DNA of 64,000 nucleotides from Amphiduros pacificus (Eukaryota > Annelida > Polychaeta > Phyllodocida > Hesionidae), in the NCBI GenBank assembly GCA_949316495.1, contig OX439012.1, positions 4,309,059 to 4,373,058 of the forward strand. Reading direction: 5' to 3'. Below, piece after piece: positions 32,053 through 41,464 of this stretch (positions within the stretch are counted from its first letter, which is position 1; each line of letters opens with the position of its first letter). The notes under the pieces were generated by a model that saw only the letters and a list, made by a program, of their open reading frames with translations, was not told the origin of the DNA and ran no database searches. The translations under genes and the position numbers were made by a program.

Positions 32053-33249
32053 TCACATGTTATCTATGATTCTCTGGACACGTGCACGTGCCTTCCTTAC
32101 AACGTTGTGTGGGCCTGCAAATTTAACCAAACTGGATTCAGCATCTACGTTCACAACTTTGATTGTCAGGCCTTCAATACTGTTCAACAAACTAATGGTG
32201 GCACCTTTGTGGCCAATGATGCGACCGGCTGCTTCGGTTGAGACAGCTAGCACCTCTCGTGTAATTGTTGGGCCTGCAGGCTTGGAAGGTTCCGTAGACT
32301 TGTTTATTGACGCTCTCCTAGTACAGCGAGGGGGCGCCACGGGAGAAGAGACTACCATCACGTCATCATCCGAAGTGGAAGTAGAGGGAGGAATATACTC
32401 TACTTTCTCCGGGATTTGTGCAGAATTGATGGTGCTAATAATAGTGTCAATAGTCTCTTGCAGGAGAACTCCATCTGAAGATAGAACCTTGGTTATGGAG
32501 CCCTTGAAGAGAGGAATTTTGATAAAGTTGTAGCCTACCAGCTCATGAGACGATAGAAGGCTGTTCAAAACCATCCACTGTGAGCGTTTATTGGCGGTCA
32601 GAGGTGGGGGTGAAGAAATAACGGTGACAGTGGGGCCACGAGCCCTAATTTTCTCAATATCGTCTATCATCACATTTAATAGTACCTCTCCCAGACCGCC
32701 AGAAGAAATCGAAGAAATGTCAGGTAGGATGACAAGATGGTCTGCAGCAGACGTCCTGTCTGAGCGTGTAGCTAGAAAATTAAGGTTTTCTGCAGAGGTT
32801 TTGATGGAACAGTCAGTGCGGACTATACCTGCTGTTATGGCCTCTCTATGTTCGTTTTTCGGCAATACGACGAGTAGCTGCAGGCTTTTCTTGGCTTTTG
32901 GGCCCCTGACGTCCGCCGAAAAGGGTAAGAAAGTGTCCAGTAGTTCATCTTTCTCCTTGATTGTCTTGAGGGCCGATGCCAGCTCTGCAGAGAGCGAGGC
33001 ATTGTCAGCTTCGAGCGAATCTTTATCATCAGTTAGCACCCTAACCCGGTCAGTCAAACGGTTATTAGAGGCAACATTGGCTTCGTTCATTCTGACCAGG
33101 TCCTCATATGTTTTCTTTAACGCCTCGAGTTCATCTACGGGTTGAAGGGTAGGCCGCTCGAGAGCTCCCGGGACGGGAGGGGTAGCGGGTGCCTCTGGGT
33201 CTACCACCGGCACATCTTTAGCGGCTCTACGTGTTGTCACTGCCATCAT
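32053..33249 (-). CDS. LINE ORF1p: coiled coil, esterase-like fold, KH domain
   Basis: 398 residues, intact. Residues about 40-110 are a coiled coil (DELEALKKTYEDLVRMNEAN, LTDDKDSLEADNASLSAELA). Residues about 120-285 alternate strands and helices (QLLVVLPKNEHREAI, ADHLVILPDISSISSGG, GPTVTVISSPPP, SSDGVLLQETIDTII) like the SGNH-esterase ORF1 of CR1/L2 elements, but the GDS serine block is absent and the DxxH block reads DGVLL, so it is likely non-catalytic. Residues about 320-398 form a type I KH domain: TREVLAVSTEAAGRIIGHKG with the GHKG loop, then LTIKVVNV and AGPHNVVRKARARVQRII. Probable role: binding the element's RNA. Stop 72 bp before ORF2. Confidence 0.88.
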   Translation of the reverse strand: MMAVTTRRAAKDVPVVDPEAPATPPVPGALERPTLQPVDELEALKKTYEDLVRMNEANVASNNRLTDRVRVLTDDKDSLEADNASLSAELASALKTIKEKDELLDTFLPFSADVRGPKAKKSLQLLVVLPKNEHREAITAGIVRTDCSIKTSAENLNFLATRSDRTSAADHLVILPDISSISSGGLGEVLLNVMIDDIEKIRARGPTVTVISSPPPLTANKRSQWMVLNSLLSSHELVGYNFIKIPLFKGSITKVLSSDGVLLQETIDTIISTINSAQIPEKVEYIPPSTSTSDDDVMVVSSPVAPPRCTRRASINKSTEPSKPAGPTITREVLAVSTEAAGRIIGHKGATISLLNSIEGLTIKVVNVDAESSLVKFAGPHNVVRKARARVQRIIDNM

Positions 33250-33657
33250 GATAAGCGATTCGTTCAGTACAAGGACTTGAAATCAAATGCACAGATGGCG
33301 GGATATGTAAAACCTTAGTTTGAAGATTATTTAAGTGGATTAATGTCAGGTCTGAGCTGAGTAAGATGTTCTCACTGTGCGGGCTCAGGTGAAAAACACA
33401 GGTAATAGAGACGGGTGTCGTTCTATATTTGTGTGTTGGGTGCCAGAAATAATAACTGACGATCAATAAGTTTGTGTTAATGTTTGCTGTTAAAATAATA
33501 TTTATATATAAAGTGTATATATGAATGGTATATATACGTAAGAAATAAAAATATTATCTGCCAACAAATATCAATACGAATTATTTGGGCAGGATGCTAC
33601 GATTAAGCAGCAAAGTCGTCTTTGTCCACGAGCGGGACAAGCGATGGAATAATATGG

Positions 33658-33799
33658 GCCTAGGTGGTTAGGCAGAGGGTTTTCAATATATTGAAAACAA
33701 AGATTTGTACCCAGGTGGTTGGGTAGAGCCTAGGTGGTTAGGCAGAGGTTATCTAGGTGGTTAGATAACGAGAAAAGCTAGGAGGTGGTTCCAAGCTTT
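33658..33799. other. Hairpin cluster B, invariant loop GGTGGT
   Basis: Five inverted repeats share the loop GGTGGT with different stems: 33658-33673 (GCCTA/TAGGC), 33709-33724 (ACCCA/TGGGT), 33728-33743 (GCCTA/TAGGC), 33748-33769 (GTTATCTA/TAGATAAC) and 33774-33799 (AAAGCT-A-GGA/TCC-A-AGCTTT). A perfect 20-bp palindrome (GTTTTCAATA and its complement) lies at 33679-33698. The cluster is 400-550 bp upstream of LINE ORF1 in the leader. As RNA the loop would be ACCACC. Paired changes in the stems with a fixed loop point to selection on structure. Confidence 0.85.
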
Positions 33800-34039
33800 C
33801 AATAGAGGAGTAGTTTTGATGTACGTCTTGCACGAGTACAACCAGATCTGCACGCACACTGGAGTCACAAGAACGTATAGAAGTTGAGACAAAAGTGCGA
33901 CTGAACAGGTGAGCTTGACAACAGAACGTATAGGATTCAATAGAACGTTAGAAATTGCCGATAATTACGACAAGATCAGACCAAAATCAGAACACGTCCA
34001 TGTTGCATCTCACGCATGCCAATACTCTACCACTCGATA

Positions 34040-34085
34040 GATACTCTAATCTACTCTACTCTACTCTACTCTACTGTACTGTACA
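34040..34085. repeat. CTCTA-type microsatellite
   Basis: Short run of CTACT/CTGTACT repeats just outside the 5' end of the LINE. Possibly replication slippage at the insertion boundary. Confidence 0.85.
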
Positions 34086-34180
34086 ACAGGCATAGCTCGC
34101 TAACTCGCTGGCTGTGAGTTCGGGCACGGATCCTAGCTTCCCTATATACCCTCATGAAAGGTGAGACAGGTAGTAAGGAC

Positions 34181-34690
34181 TGCAGACACAGGATATACAC
34201 TACACAATAGTTACCTTTATTCATTGCTGTGATCCCTCCTTGTCTGTTTAGGCCGGCATGGCAATGAGCGAGGCATATGAACTACCCAAGTGCATGATAC
34301 TCATTAGACCCTATCTATACACAAAACACCCAAGTCTATGCAGTCACGATACTGAGAGTCGTGGATCTTCTGTGGCAAGTGGTCGCTCTATCTCCGTCTG
34401 TTCATCTGCTCATCTCTAGGCTCGAACTAACTAACTCTGAGGATCCAACGGTTGCGCGCCTCTTTTAAGGGACCACTCCGCGTCATCTGTGGGGCTTGCC
34501 TACGTGGCTTCCTCACGCGTCATCAGATGGACTCGTCTTTGCCTGCGTATCCAACGTAGGCTCGTCCGCCTGCACGTCATCTCTCAGAGTGGTGGTTATG
34601 GCGACTCATCAACCATCAGTATCGTTCGTGATTGTCTATGAATGTCTATATATTTCCAAGAGTCTCTGGGTGTGTATTCTATATCCTACA
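34181..34690 (-). mobile_element. LTR-like fossil, copy in unit 1
   Basis: Minus-strand repeat from TGTAGGATATAGAAT (34690) to GTGTCTGCA (34181), about 510 bp. It shares the termini, the GAAGATCCACGA block and the AATAAA near the end with the repeat at 20579-27113. The middle is more diverged. No coding capacity. Family not determined. Confidence 0.6.
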
Positions 34691-34693
34691 GGT

Positions 34694-35181
34694 TCACTTT
34701 GGGGAGGGCGCACACATCAGCAGCTCAAAAGTCCTCGGGTACGTACCCCTCTTGAATACAATATGAATATAGCACAGTTTGTTTTTCAGACGATTGAGAG
34801 GAAAAGCAGGGTGATCAAAAGCTAGGAAATTGATATTTTCAAGGGCGTTTGAGAAGTAGAAGGAAAAGGTATGCATTTTACATAAAATAATAGTATTTGA
34901 GAGGAGGGATTCATTTGCCGGGATAACATTGCATTTATTTGCACATAAAACATCATTACATAGACAAAAATCGGAAATTTTACAAATCGAGCAGGCTCCA
35001 AACAACAAATACAAATAACATGAGAGTCTGGGAAATGTTCATTTAAATGTTTATAGGAGTTGCAGAACAGTTGATCAGAATGCACACGATTGTCCTTAGT
35101 CCGTGATTGTCTTTTTGATGTTGGAGAAATAGTAGGAATATTGTTACATGGGGATTGTTTGGAACTGAGCTCTGGGGGCAT
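34694..35181 (-). mobile_element. LINE ORF2 N-terminal fragment, unit 1
   Basis: Minus-strand frames read FPDSHVICICC, GACSICKISDFCLCNDVLCA and TIILCKMHTFSFYFSNALEN, then NKLCYIHIVFKRG. This lines up with VCICSCL, CILLCQWHLDILNTSGNLKN and MYMINMKFPAE in the N-terminal extension of the LINE ORF2 at 31.6-31.98 kb. It is cysteine-rich, so it might be a zinc-binding module. Frame changes are present. It is bounded by LTR-like fossils on both sides. Confidence 0.55.
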
Positions 35182-35277
35182 GGATGGGGATCAGGAACTA
35201 TGCTCGCTGGCGACTGTGAGCTGGGGCCTTAACCTAGCTACCTAATCTACCTATGTGATTTGGGAGGTAATAAGGAC

Positions 35278-35787
35278 TGCAGACACAGCGTATACAATGC
35301 ACAATAGTTACCTTTATTCATTGCTGTGATCCCTCCTTGTCTGTTTAGGCCGGCATGGCAATGAGCGAGGCATATGAACTACCCAAGTGCATGATACTCA
35401 TTAGACCCTATCTATACACAAAACACCCAAGTCTATGCAGTCACGATACTGAGAGTCGTGGATCTTCTGTGGCAAGTGGTCGCTCTATCTCCGTCTGTTC
35501 ATCTGCTCATCTCTAGGCTCGAACTAACTAACTCTGAGGATCCAACGGTTGCGCGCCTCTTTTAAGGGACCACTCCGCGTCATCTGTGGGGCTTGCCTAC
35601 GTGGCTTCCTCACGCGTCATCAGATGGACTCGTCTTTGCCTGCGTATCCAACGTAGGCTCGTCCGCCTGCACGTCATCTCTCAGAGTGGTGGTTATGGCG
35701 ACTCATCAACCATCAGTATCGTTCGTGATTGTCTATGAATGTCTATATATTTCCAAGAGTCTCTGGGTGTGTATTCTATATCCTACA
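35278..35787 (-). mobile_element. LTR-like fossil, copy in unit 2
   Basis: Duplicate of 34181-34690 at a distance of 1,097 bp, nearly identical. Created by the tandem duplication and not by a separate insertion. Confidence 0.6.
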
Positions 35788-35790
35788 GGT

Positions 35791-36278
35791 TCACTTTGGG
35801 GAGGGCGCACACATCAGCAGCTCAAAAGTCCTCGGGTACGTACCCCTCTTGAATACAATATGAATATAGCACAGTTTGTTTTTCAGACGATTGAGAGGAA
35901 AAGCAGGGTGATCAAAAGCTAGGAAATTGATATTTTCAAGGGCGTTTGAGAAGTAGAAGGAAAAGGTATGCATTTTACATAAAATAATAGTATTTGAGAG
36001 GAGGGATTCATTTGCCGGGATAACATTGCATTTATTTGCACATAAAACATCATTACATAGACAAAAATCGGAAATTTTACAAATCGAGCAGGCTCCAAAC
36101 AACAAATACAAATAACATGAGAGTCTGGGAAATGTTCATTTAAATGTTTATAGGAGTTGCAGAACAGTTGATCAGAATGCACACGATTGTCCTTAGTCCG
36201 TGATTGTCTTTTTGATGTTGGAGAAATAGTAGGAATATTGTTACATGGGGATTGTTTGGAACTGAGCTCTGGGGGCAT
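35791..36278 (-). mobile_element. LINE ORF2 N-terminal fragment, unit 2
   Basis: Second copy of the fragment at 34694-35181, identical as far as read. Confidence 0.55.
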
Positions 36279-36374
36279 GGATGGGGATCAGGAACTATGC
36301 TCGCTGGCGACTGTGAGCTGGGGCCTTAACCTAGCTACCTAATCTACCTATGTGATTTGGGAGGTAATAAGGAC

Positions 36375-36819
36375 TGCAGACACAGCGTATACAATGCACA
36401 ATAGTCGTCTTTATTTGGTGCTGTATACATTAGAGTTTGGCTAGGAAGGCATGGCAAGAGCGTGATATATAAAATATCCAAATGCTAGTCCTGAGGCTGG
36501 TTAAATCACCCAAGTCTATACAAGTGGCTATCATGAGACGTGGATCTTCTAGGCAAGTGGTTTCTGCTCCCCTAGTAGCGATTTTGGGGCCTTTTTAACT
36601 AGATCTGAGTGCATACTAATAAGCATCTGCCTGTGTGGCTCCTCTGCAGCGCCTTGGCGTAGTTCCGGCTTGGAGCATCACGTCATCTCTTTGCTGGGTG
36701 AGTAATGCATCTCATTAGCCTTCACGTTGCACTCTGTAACCTCTGTGATCTCTTGCCTAATATCATGATTGTCTATACTTGTATATTAGAGTCTATAGGT
36801 AAGTAATCTATATCCTACA
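36375..36819 (-). mobile_element. LTR-like fossil (minus), first inverted pair
   Basis: 445-bp member running from TGTAGGATATAGATTAC (36819) to GTGTCTGCA (36375), with AATAAAGACGACTATTG near the end and GCCTAGAAGATCCACG in the middle. Its start faces the start of the plus-strand copy at 37263. Confidence 0.55.
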
Positions 36820-37262
36820 ATATCGGCAGTGTAGAGCTTGCTATGGTCATCGTAATCAGTGAAAAAGTGATCAAAAATGGGTGCGCGATGAAAACACCGC
36901 CATTCACGAAAACTACACATGCGCACCTATGAATGTAACATTACTATAATTGTCAGGTAACAAATCGTAATTGTCCCAGGCATATGTAAAGAAACATATC
37001 TAAGTGAATGTCGGGCTATCGCACCAATTGCACGCCAGGTGGCACTGGCTAATTATGATTATGAAAGTTGTTATGTTATAAAATGTAAATGGGTTATGGT
37101 AGATTTATGGAATAAATCAAATGTAAGATAAGTTATATTAAAGATCGGAGCTGCTAGAGGGAGTGAAAAAAAATGTTATCTAAGTGGGGCATTGTTGTTC
37201 CTTAGCAACGATGCGGGATCACTTGGTCACTTGGTGGAATGCGGGGGTCACGTGGTAGACGC

Positions 37263-37670
37263 TGTAGGATATGGATTGCCCATCTATAGACATGTATAGA
37301 AATGTATGGACATCAATGATATCTGGCAGTGACGAGAGGTCAACAAGTGCAGGTTGACGGAGAGAAGGTGGATGTGCAAGACCGTGGTTGTATGGTTATA
37401 ATGACTCATGGGGAAAGCCACCGGTCAAGAGCAGGTTACATACATTATGGATCCACAGTGTCACTCTACAGAATTATATATGATCCCAGTCTGGTCAAGT
37501 ACGGGAAATGACCATATTTGATCATTTCCTGGAAAGAGACATGATCTCATCCTGACGTGTGGGTACATATAGGCTATACACGCGACAAACAGGCATTTTG
37601 GATCCAGGAAGGCAAAGAGCCAAGCCACGACACTCGGGAGCTAGAAGAGAAGGGAACGTGTGGAGGTTCA
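37263..37670 (+). mobile_element. LTR-like fossil (plus), first inverted pair
   Basis: Begins TGTAGGATATGGATTGCCC. It shares GGTCAACAAGTGCAGGTTGA and ACTCATGGGGAAAGCCACCG with the minus-strand repeat at 26.7-27.1 kb. The 3' limit is unclear. Confidence 0.5.
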
Positions 37671-38043
37671 CCTCAGCTATTTATCTACAGCAGCGGAGAA
37701 AGTTATCAGAATATTCGGGTGAGTACAATATTGCAATTGATATTTTGTTGCTATTTGTGGTTGGGAGATTTATTTGTGAAACTGTATTTTAGTTTGTGCT
37801 ATTGAGGTGAGAAAGCCGAATAGTTGCAGAAAAACAAAAGGCTTAATGTGCGTGAGCATGGGGAATTCAATTTGATGGTTTGGGCAGGCGTGCATGACAA
37901 TGTTGGGGAAACGTGCAATGTAGAGAAATCTGTTACGTAGAAATTAAGGTTGTATTTTGGGTAATTTTATGAGGTGGGAGAGAAGAAGATATTGGGTGTT
38001 TGTTGATATAAATGTGTTATATCATCAGGATTGTCAAGGTATT

Positions 38044-38174
38044 GTCTCGTGAGAGACCAGGGAGTTGATTACCTAAGTAAATAGGCTAGGAGTAGTCTAA
38101 ATGAATAGAACAGGAGATTGTCTAAACGAATAGACAGAAGTATTTCCTACAAAGTAGGAACTGGAGGTGAGTCC
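38044..38174. other. Hairpin cluster C
   Basis: Six small inverted repeats: 38044-38057 (GTCTC/GAGAC, loop GTGA), 38072-38085 (CCTA/TAGG, loop AGTAAA), 38096-38109 (TCTA/TAGA, loop AATGAA), 38119-38136 (TGTCTA/TAGACA, loop AACGAA), 38144-38160 (TTCCTA/TAGGAA, loop CAAAG) and 38163-38174 (GGA/TCC, loop GGTGAG). The last matches the final GGA-loop-TCC hairpin of clusters A and B, including the GGTG loop start, so the three clusters are probably related. It lies between two LTR-like pairs with no ORF1 next to it. Confidence 0.75.
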
Positions 38175-38257
38175 GGTGCAAGTTTGTTGAAAACCTTGAG
38201 CTGGGGACTTAACCTAGCTACCTAATCTACCTATGTGATTTGGGAGGTAATAAGGAC

Positions 38258-38711
38258 TGCAGACACAGCGTATACAATGCACAATAGTCGTCTTTATTCA
38301 GTGTTGTATACACTAGAGTCTGGCTAGGAAGGCATGGCAAGAGCGTGATATATAGCTGATAAGAGGCTGGATAAATCACCCAAGTCTATACAAGTGGCTA
38401 TCATGAGACAGAGTGTCGTGGATCTTCTAGGCAAGTGGTTTCTGCTCCCCGAGTAGTGATTTTAGGGCCTTTTTAACTAGATCTGAGTGCATACTAATAA
38501 GCGTCTGCCTGCGTGGCTCCTCTGCAGCGCCTTGCCGTAGTTCCGGCTTGGAGCATCACGTCATCTCTTTGCTGGGTGAGTAATGCATCTCATTAACCTG
38601 TATTTGTTGACCTTCACGTTGCACTCTGTAACCTCTGTGATCTCTTGCCAAATATCATGATTGTCTATACTTGTATATAAGAGTCTATAGGTAAGTAATC
38701 TATATCCTACA
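38258..38711 (-). mobile_element. LTR-like fossil (minus), second inverted pair
   Basis: 454-bp copy closely related to 36375-36819, with the same termini and orientation. Part of the 1.88-kb tandem pair. Confidence 0.55.
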
Positions 38712-39182
38712 ATATCGGCAGTGTAGAGCTTGCTATTATCATCATAATCAGTGAAAAAGCGATCAAAAATGGGTGCACGATGAAAACCGCAATTCATGAA
38801 AACTATGCATGCGCACCTATGAATGTTACTATAATTGTCAGGTAACAAATCATAATTGTCCCAGGCATATGTAAAGAGACATATCTAAGTAATTGTCGGG
38901 CTATCGCACCAATTGCACGCCAGGTGGCACTGGCTAATTATGATTATGTAAGTTGTTGTGTTATTATATGTATATGGGTTATGGTAGATTTATGGAATAA
39001 ATCAAATGTGTGCAAACTATAATGATTGTCTCCTTTATTTAGTGTATCCTTATGTGTAAGATAAGGTATATTAAAGATCAGAGCTGCTAGAGGGAGTGAA
39101 AAAAAATGTTATCTCAGTGGGACATTGTTGTTCCTTAGCAACGATGCGGGATCACGTGGTGCAATGCGGGGCTGTAGGACAC

Positions 39183-39600
39183 TGTAGGATATGGATTGCC
39201 CATCTATAGACATGTATAGAAATGTATGGACATCAATGATATCTGGCAGTGACGAGAGGTCAACAAGTGCAGGTTGACGGAGAGACGGTGGATGTGCGAG
39301 ACCGTGGTTGTATGGTTATAATGACTCATGGGGAAAGCCACCAGTCAAGAGCAGGTTGCATACATTATGGATCCACCGTGTCACTGTTCAGAATTAGATA
39401 TGATCTCACCCTGGTCAAGTACGGGAAATGACCATATTTGGTCATTTCCTGGGAAGAGACATGATCTCATCCTGACGCGTGGGTACATATAGGCTATACA
39501 CACGACAAACAGGCAGTTTGGATCCAGGAAAGCAAAGAGCCAAGCCACGACACTCGGGAGAAGCAGAGAGCAGGAGTGCGCAGATGGGCCTGCATGCCGC
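39183..39600 (+). mobile_element. LTR-like fossil (plus), second inverted pair
   Basis: Closely related to 37263-37670 for about 370 bases, then continues with GCAGATGGGCCTGCATGCC, which resembles the middle of the repeat at 20.7 kb. Its end merges into LINE sequence near 39.7 kb. Confidence 0.5.
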
Positions 39601-39753
39601 CTCTAGTTGTTGCTGCATGCCCACTACACGGATGACCAGTCATGCTTATCACTCATGCCATGCCAACTCACTTAGCCAAGAAAGATTTCCTATTAAATGA
39701 GGTTGCAAAACCTTTCCAACAATATAGGTCTATAATTTGTAAATTGCTGTTCA

Positions 39754-41464
39754 TCATCTCTCTTGTAAATAGGGAAAAATTTTGGCAATTTTCAGTTGGT
39801 CTGGGAAGATTCCAGTTAAAATCAACTGGTTAATCATTATTTTTAGTGGCTCCTTCAAGATGGTTGTTATGGATTTCAGAAATTTTGTGGATATGCCATC
39901 TACTCCTGAAATGGTTTTGGGGCTTAGCTTGTTCAAGATTGTTTCAATATCATCCTCAATAATAGGTTTGAATTGAAAATTTAGATTGAGTTTTTTTTTT
40001 AAAGAAATTTGTGAATGATTTTCCATTAGGGGCTGAGATTTTCTTGGCTAAGTCAGCGCCTATATTTGTAAAAAATTCATTGAATCTACTGGCAATTTCT
40101 AGTTTGTCTTTAATTTCAGTATCTCCATCTTTGAACATTTCTGGGAATTTTCTCTTTTTTTTTGTTCTGTTTAGAATACTATTTATGGTTTTCCATGTGC
40201 CAGTCATGTCATTTTTGAATTTATCGAAAATGGCATTATAATACATTTTTTGGCTTGTCTTATAGAGCTTTTCAGAATGTTATTACATGTTCTAAGGGTG
40301 ACTTAATTGGTCAAATAATCTAGGCAATCAGGATTCATCATTTTGATATTCTTATACAATTGGTCTCGTTTCCCAATAGAGTTTATAATTCCTCCAGTTA
40401 TCCATTCAGTTTTTCTATGTTTATAATTATTAAAACGGACATATTTATCAGGTAGGCATTTTTCTTTGGCATTGATAACTATGTTGTTTATTTTTTCATA
40501 GTTTATATTGGGGTCTAATTCAGGGTTATTGTCCAAAGGTGATTCCATCAATGAGGTAGAACTGTAATTTAAAAATTCTTTCAAAGATTCTCTATTATGT
40601 TTGTTTATTTTCACATATTTGGGCTGGGCTATATACAGGGGTGATATCTTATGAAATAAAGAAAAACATGGCTGATGGTCTGATATCTTATTTAACAGTA
40701 TTCCAGAGGTACTATTGGAGGTAGCCTGTGAGAACCTACATAAAATGGTATCTATTAAAGTGCCCCGTCTTTCAGAAATGCCAGTTGGTAGAGTGATTTT
40801 GGGATAGTAACTGTGATTAGTCAGCATGTCAAAATAATCACTGATTGCAGGTTTTTCATTCAATTCCAGTAAATTGGTGTTAAAATCACCAGTAATAATT
40901 ATTTCTTTTTTTGATTTCCTAGCTTCTCAATAATTGGAGATAATTCCTGGGAAAACTGTTCAAAATTGGTATTGGTATTATATGGTGGCCTATAAATATT
41001 TCCTAATATCACTGGTTTTGTTAAGTGTTCACCTTCTTGACTTCAACAATGAGACCTTCCCAGATATTATATTCAGTTAATGCTAATTTTTTCTGGTATT
41101 GGAATTTTTTGTGTAGATAAATAAACAAACCACCTTTAGTAGAACATGATGCTTGTTGGTCAATGAGTTCATAATCAGGTAACCTGTAGGGATTGGTATC
41201 TTCAGATGCAGATAACCAGGTTTCTTGGAGGCATATTGCACTAAAAATGCAGTTTTGCATTCTTAGGCGCTCCAACAAAATTTTGAGTTCCTGGAATTTG
41301 GTTCTAATACATTGAGTATTTAGAGCGAGAACACCAAATGAATTTATGCTATTGGTTACGAGATTATTCATACTATTTAATCCATAGTATGAAGAATGTT
41401 TGATTAGCCTTGGCTGATTTTCTGCATCTTCATTAATGTGTATGATGTTGGTGAGTGAGTTCAT
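39754..41464 (-). pseudogene. LINE ORF2 remnant: endonuclease and start of RT
   Basis: Endonuclease: GVLALNTQCIRTKFQELKIL, FSAICLQETWLSASEDTNPY, STKGGLFIYLH, then (40863 down) GTLIDTILCRFS and KISDHQPCFSLF. Linker: GTWKTINSILNRTKKKRKFP and NEFFTNIGADLAKKI. RT start: LNKLSPKTISGVDGISTKFL and GIFPDQLKIAKIFPYLQ. The catalytic part of the RT is absent. A segment around 40870-41020 and one near 40250-40300 carry frame changes. Motifs fit the Jockey/CR1 superfamily. Confidence 0.82.

Larger units (their letters stand above)
27887..34015 (-). mobile_element. Near full-length L2/CR1-like LINE (copy 2)
   Basis: Order on the minus strand: structured leader (about 34015-33250, hairpin cluster B), ORF1 (33249-32053), a 72-bp gap, ORF2 (31980-27940), a short 3' region GCGCTATACAAATTTT and an (ATT)n tail at 27887-27905. 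The ATT tail and the GCGCTATA end are typical of L2/CR1 elements. ORF1 is intact; ORF2 has at least two frame changes. The 5' limit is set from CATCTCACGCATGC near 34010, shared with the broken copy at 7.6 kb, and is approximate. Confidence 0.85.
34181..36374. repeat. Tandem duplication, 1,097-bp unit x2
   Basis: Copy 1 begins near 34181 and copy 2 near 35278. They match exactly from about 34215, with a few differences in the first 40 bases. Each unit holds an LTR-like fossil of about 510 bp (minus) followed by about 587 bp that includes a LINE ORF2 N-terminal fragment. A third, diverged LTR-like copy follows at 36375. The layout could be a terminal repeat-internal-terminal repeat chain made by unequal recombination. 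Confidence 0.93.
36318..39600. repeat. Diverged tandem pair, about 1.88-kb unit
   Basis: The marker GAGCTGGGG(C/A)CTTAACC and the 60 bases after it occur at 36318 and 38198. Each unit then runs: minus-strand LTR-like copy, spacer of 440-470 bp (starting ATATCGGCAGTGTAGAGC), plus-strand LTR-like copy. The second unit has a small insertion in the spacer and differs after about 39560, where LINE sequence begins. Divergence is a few percent, so the duplication is older than the 1.08- and 1.10-kb ones. Confidence 0.85.

Noticed and set aside
34500-34535. Hammerhead ribozyme core (CTGATGA on the minus strand) in the LTR-like repeat
   Set aside because: The matching GAAA and helix arms are not present in the right places, and other copies of the repeat lack it.
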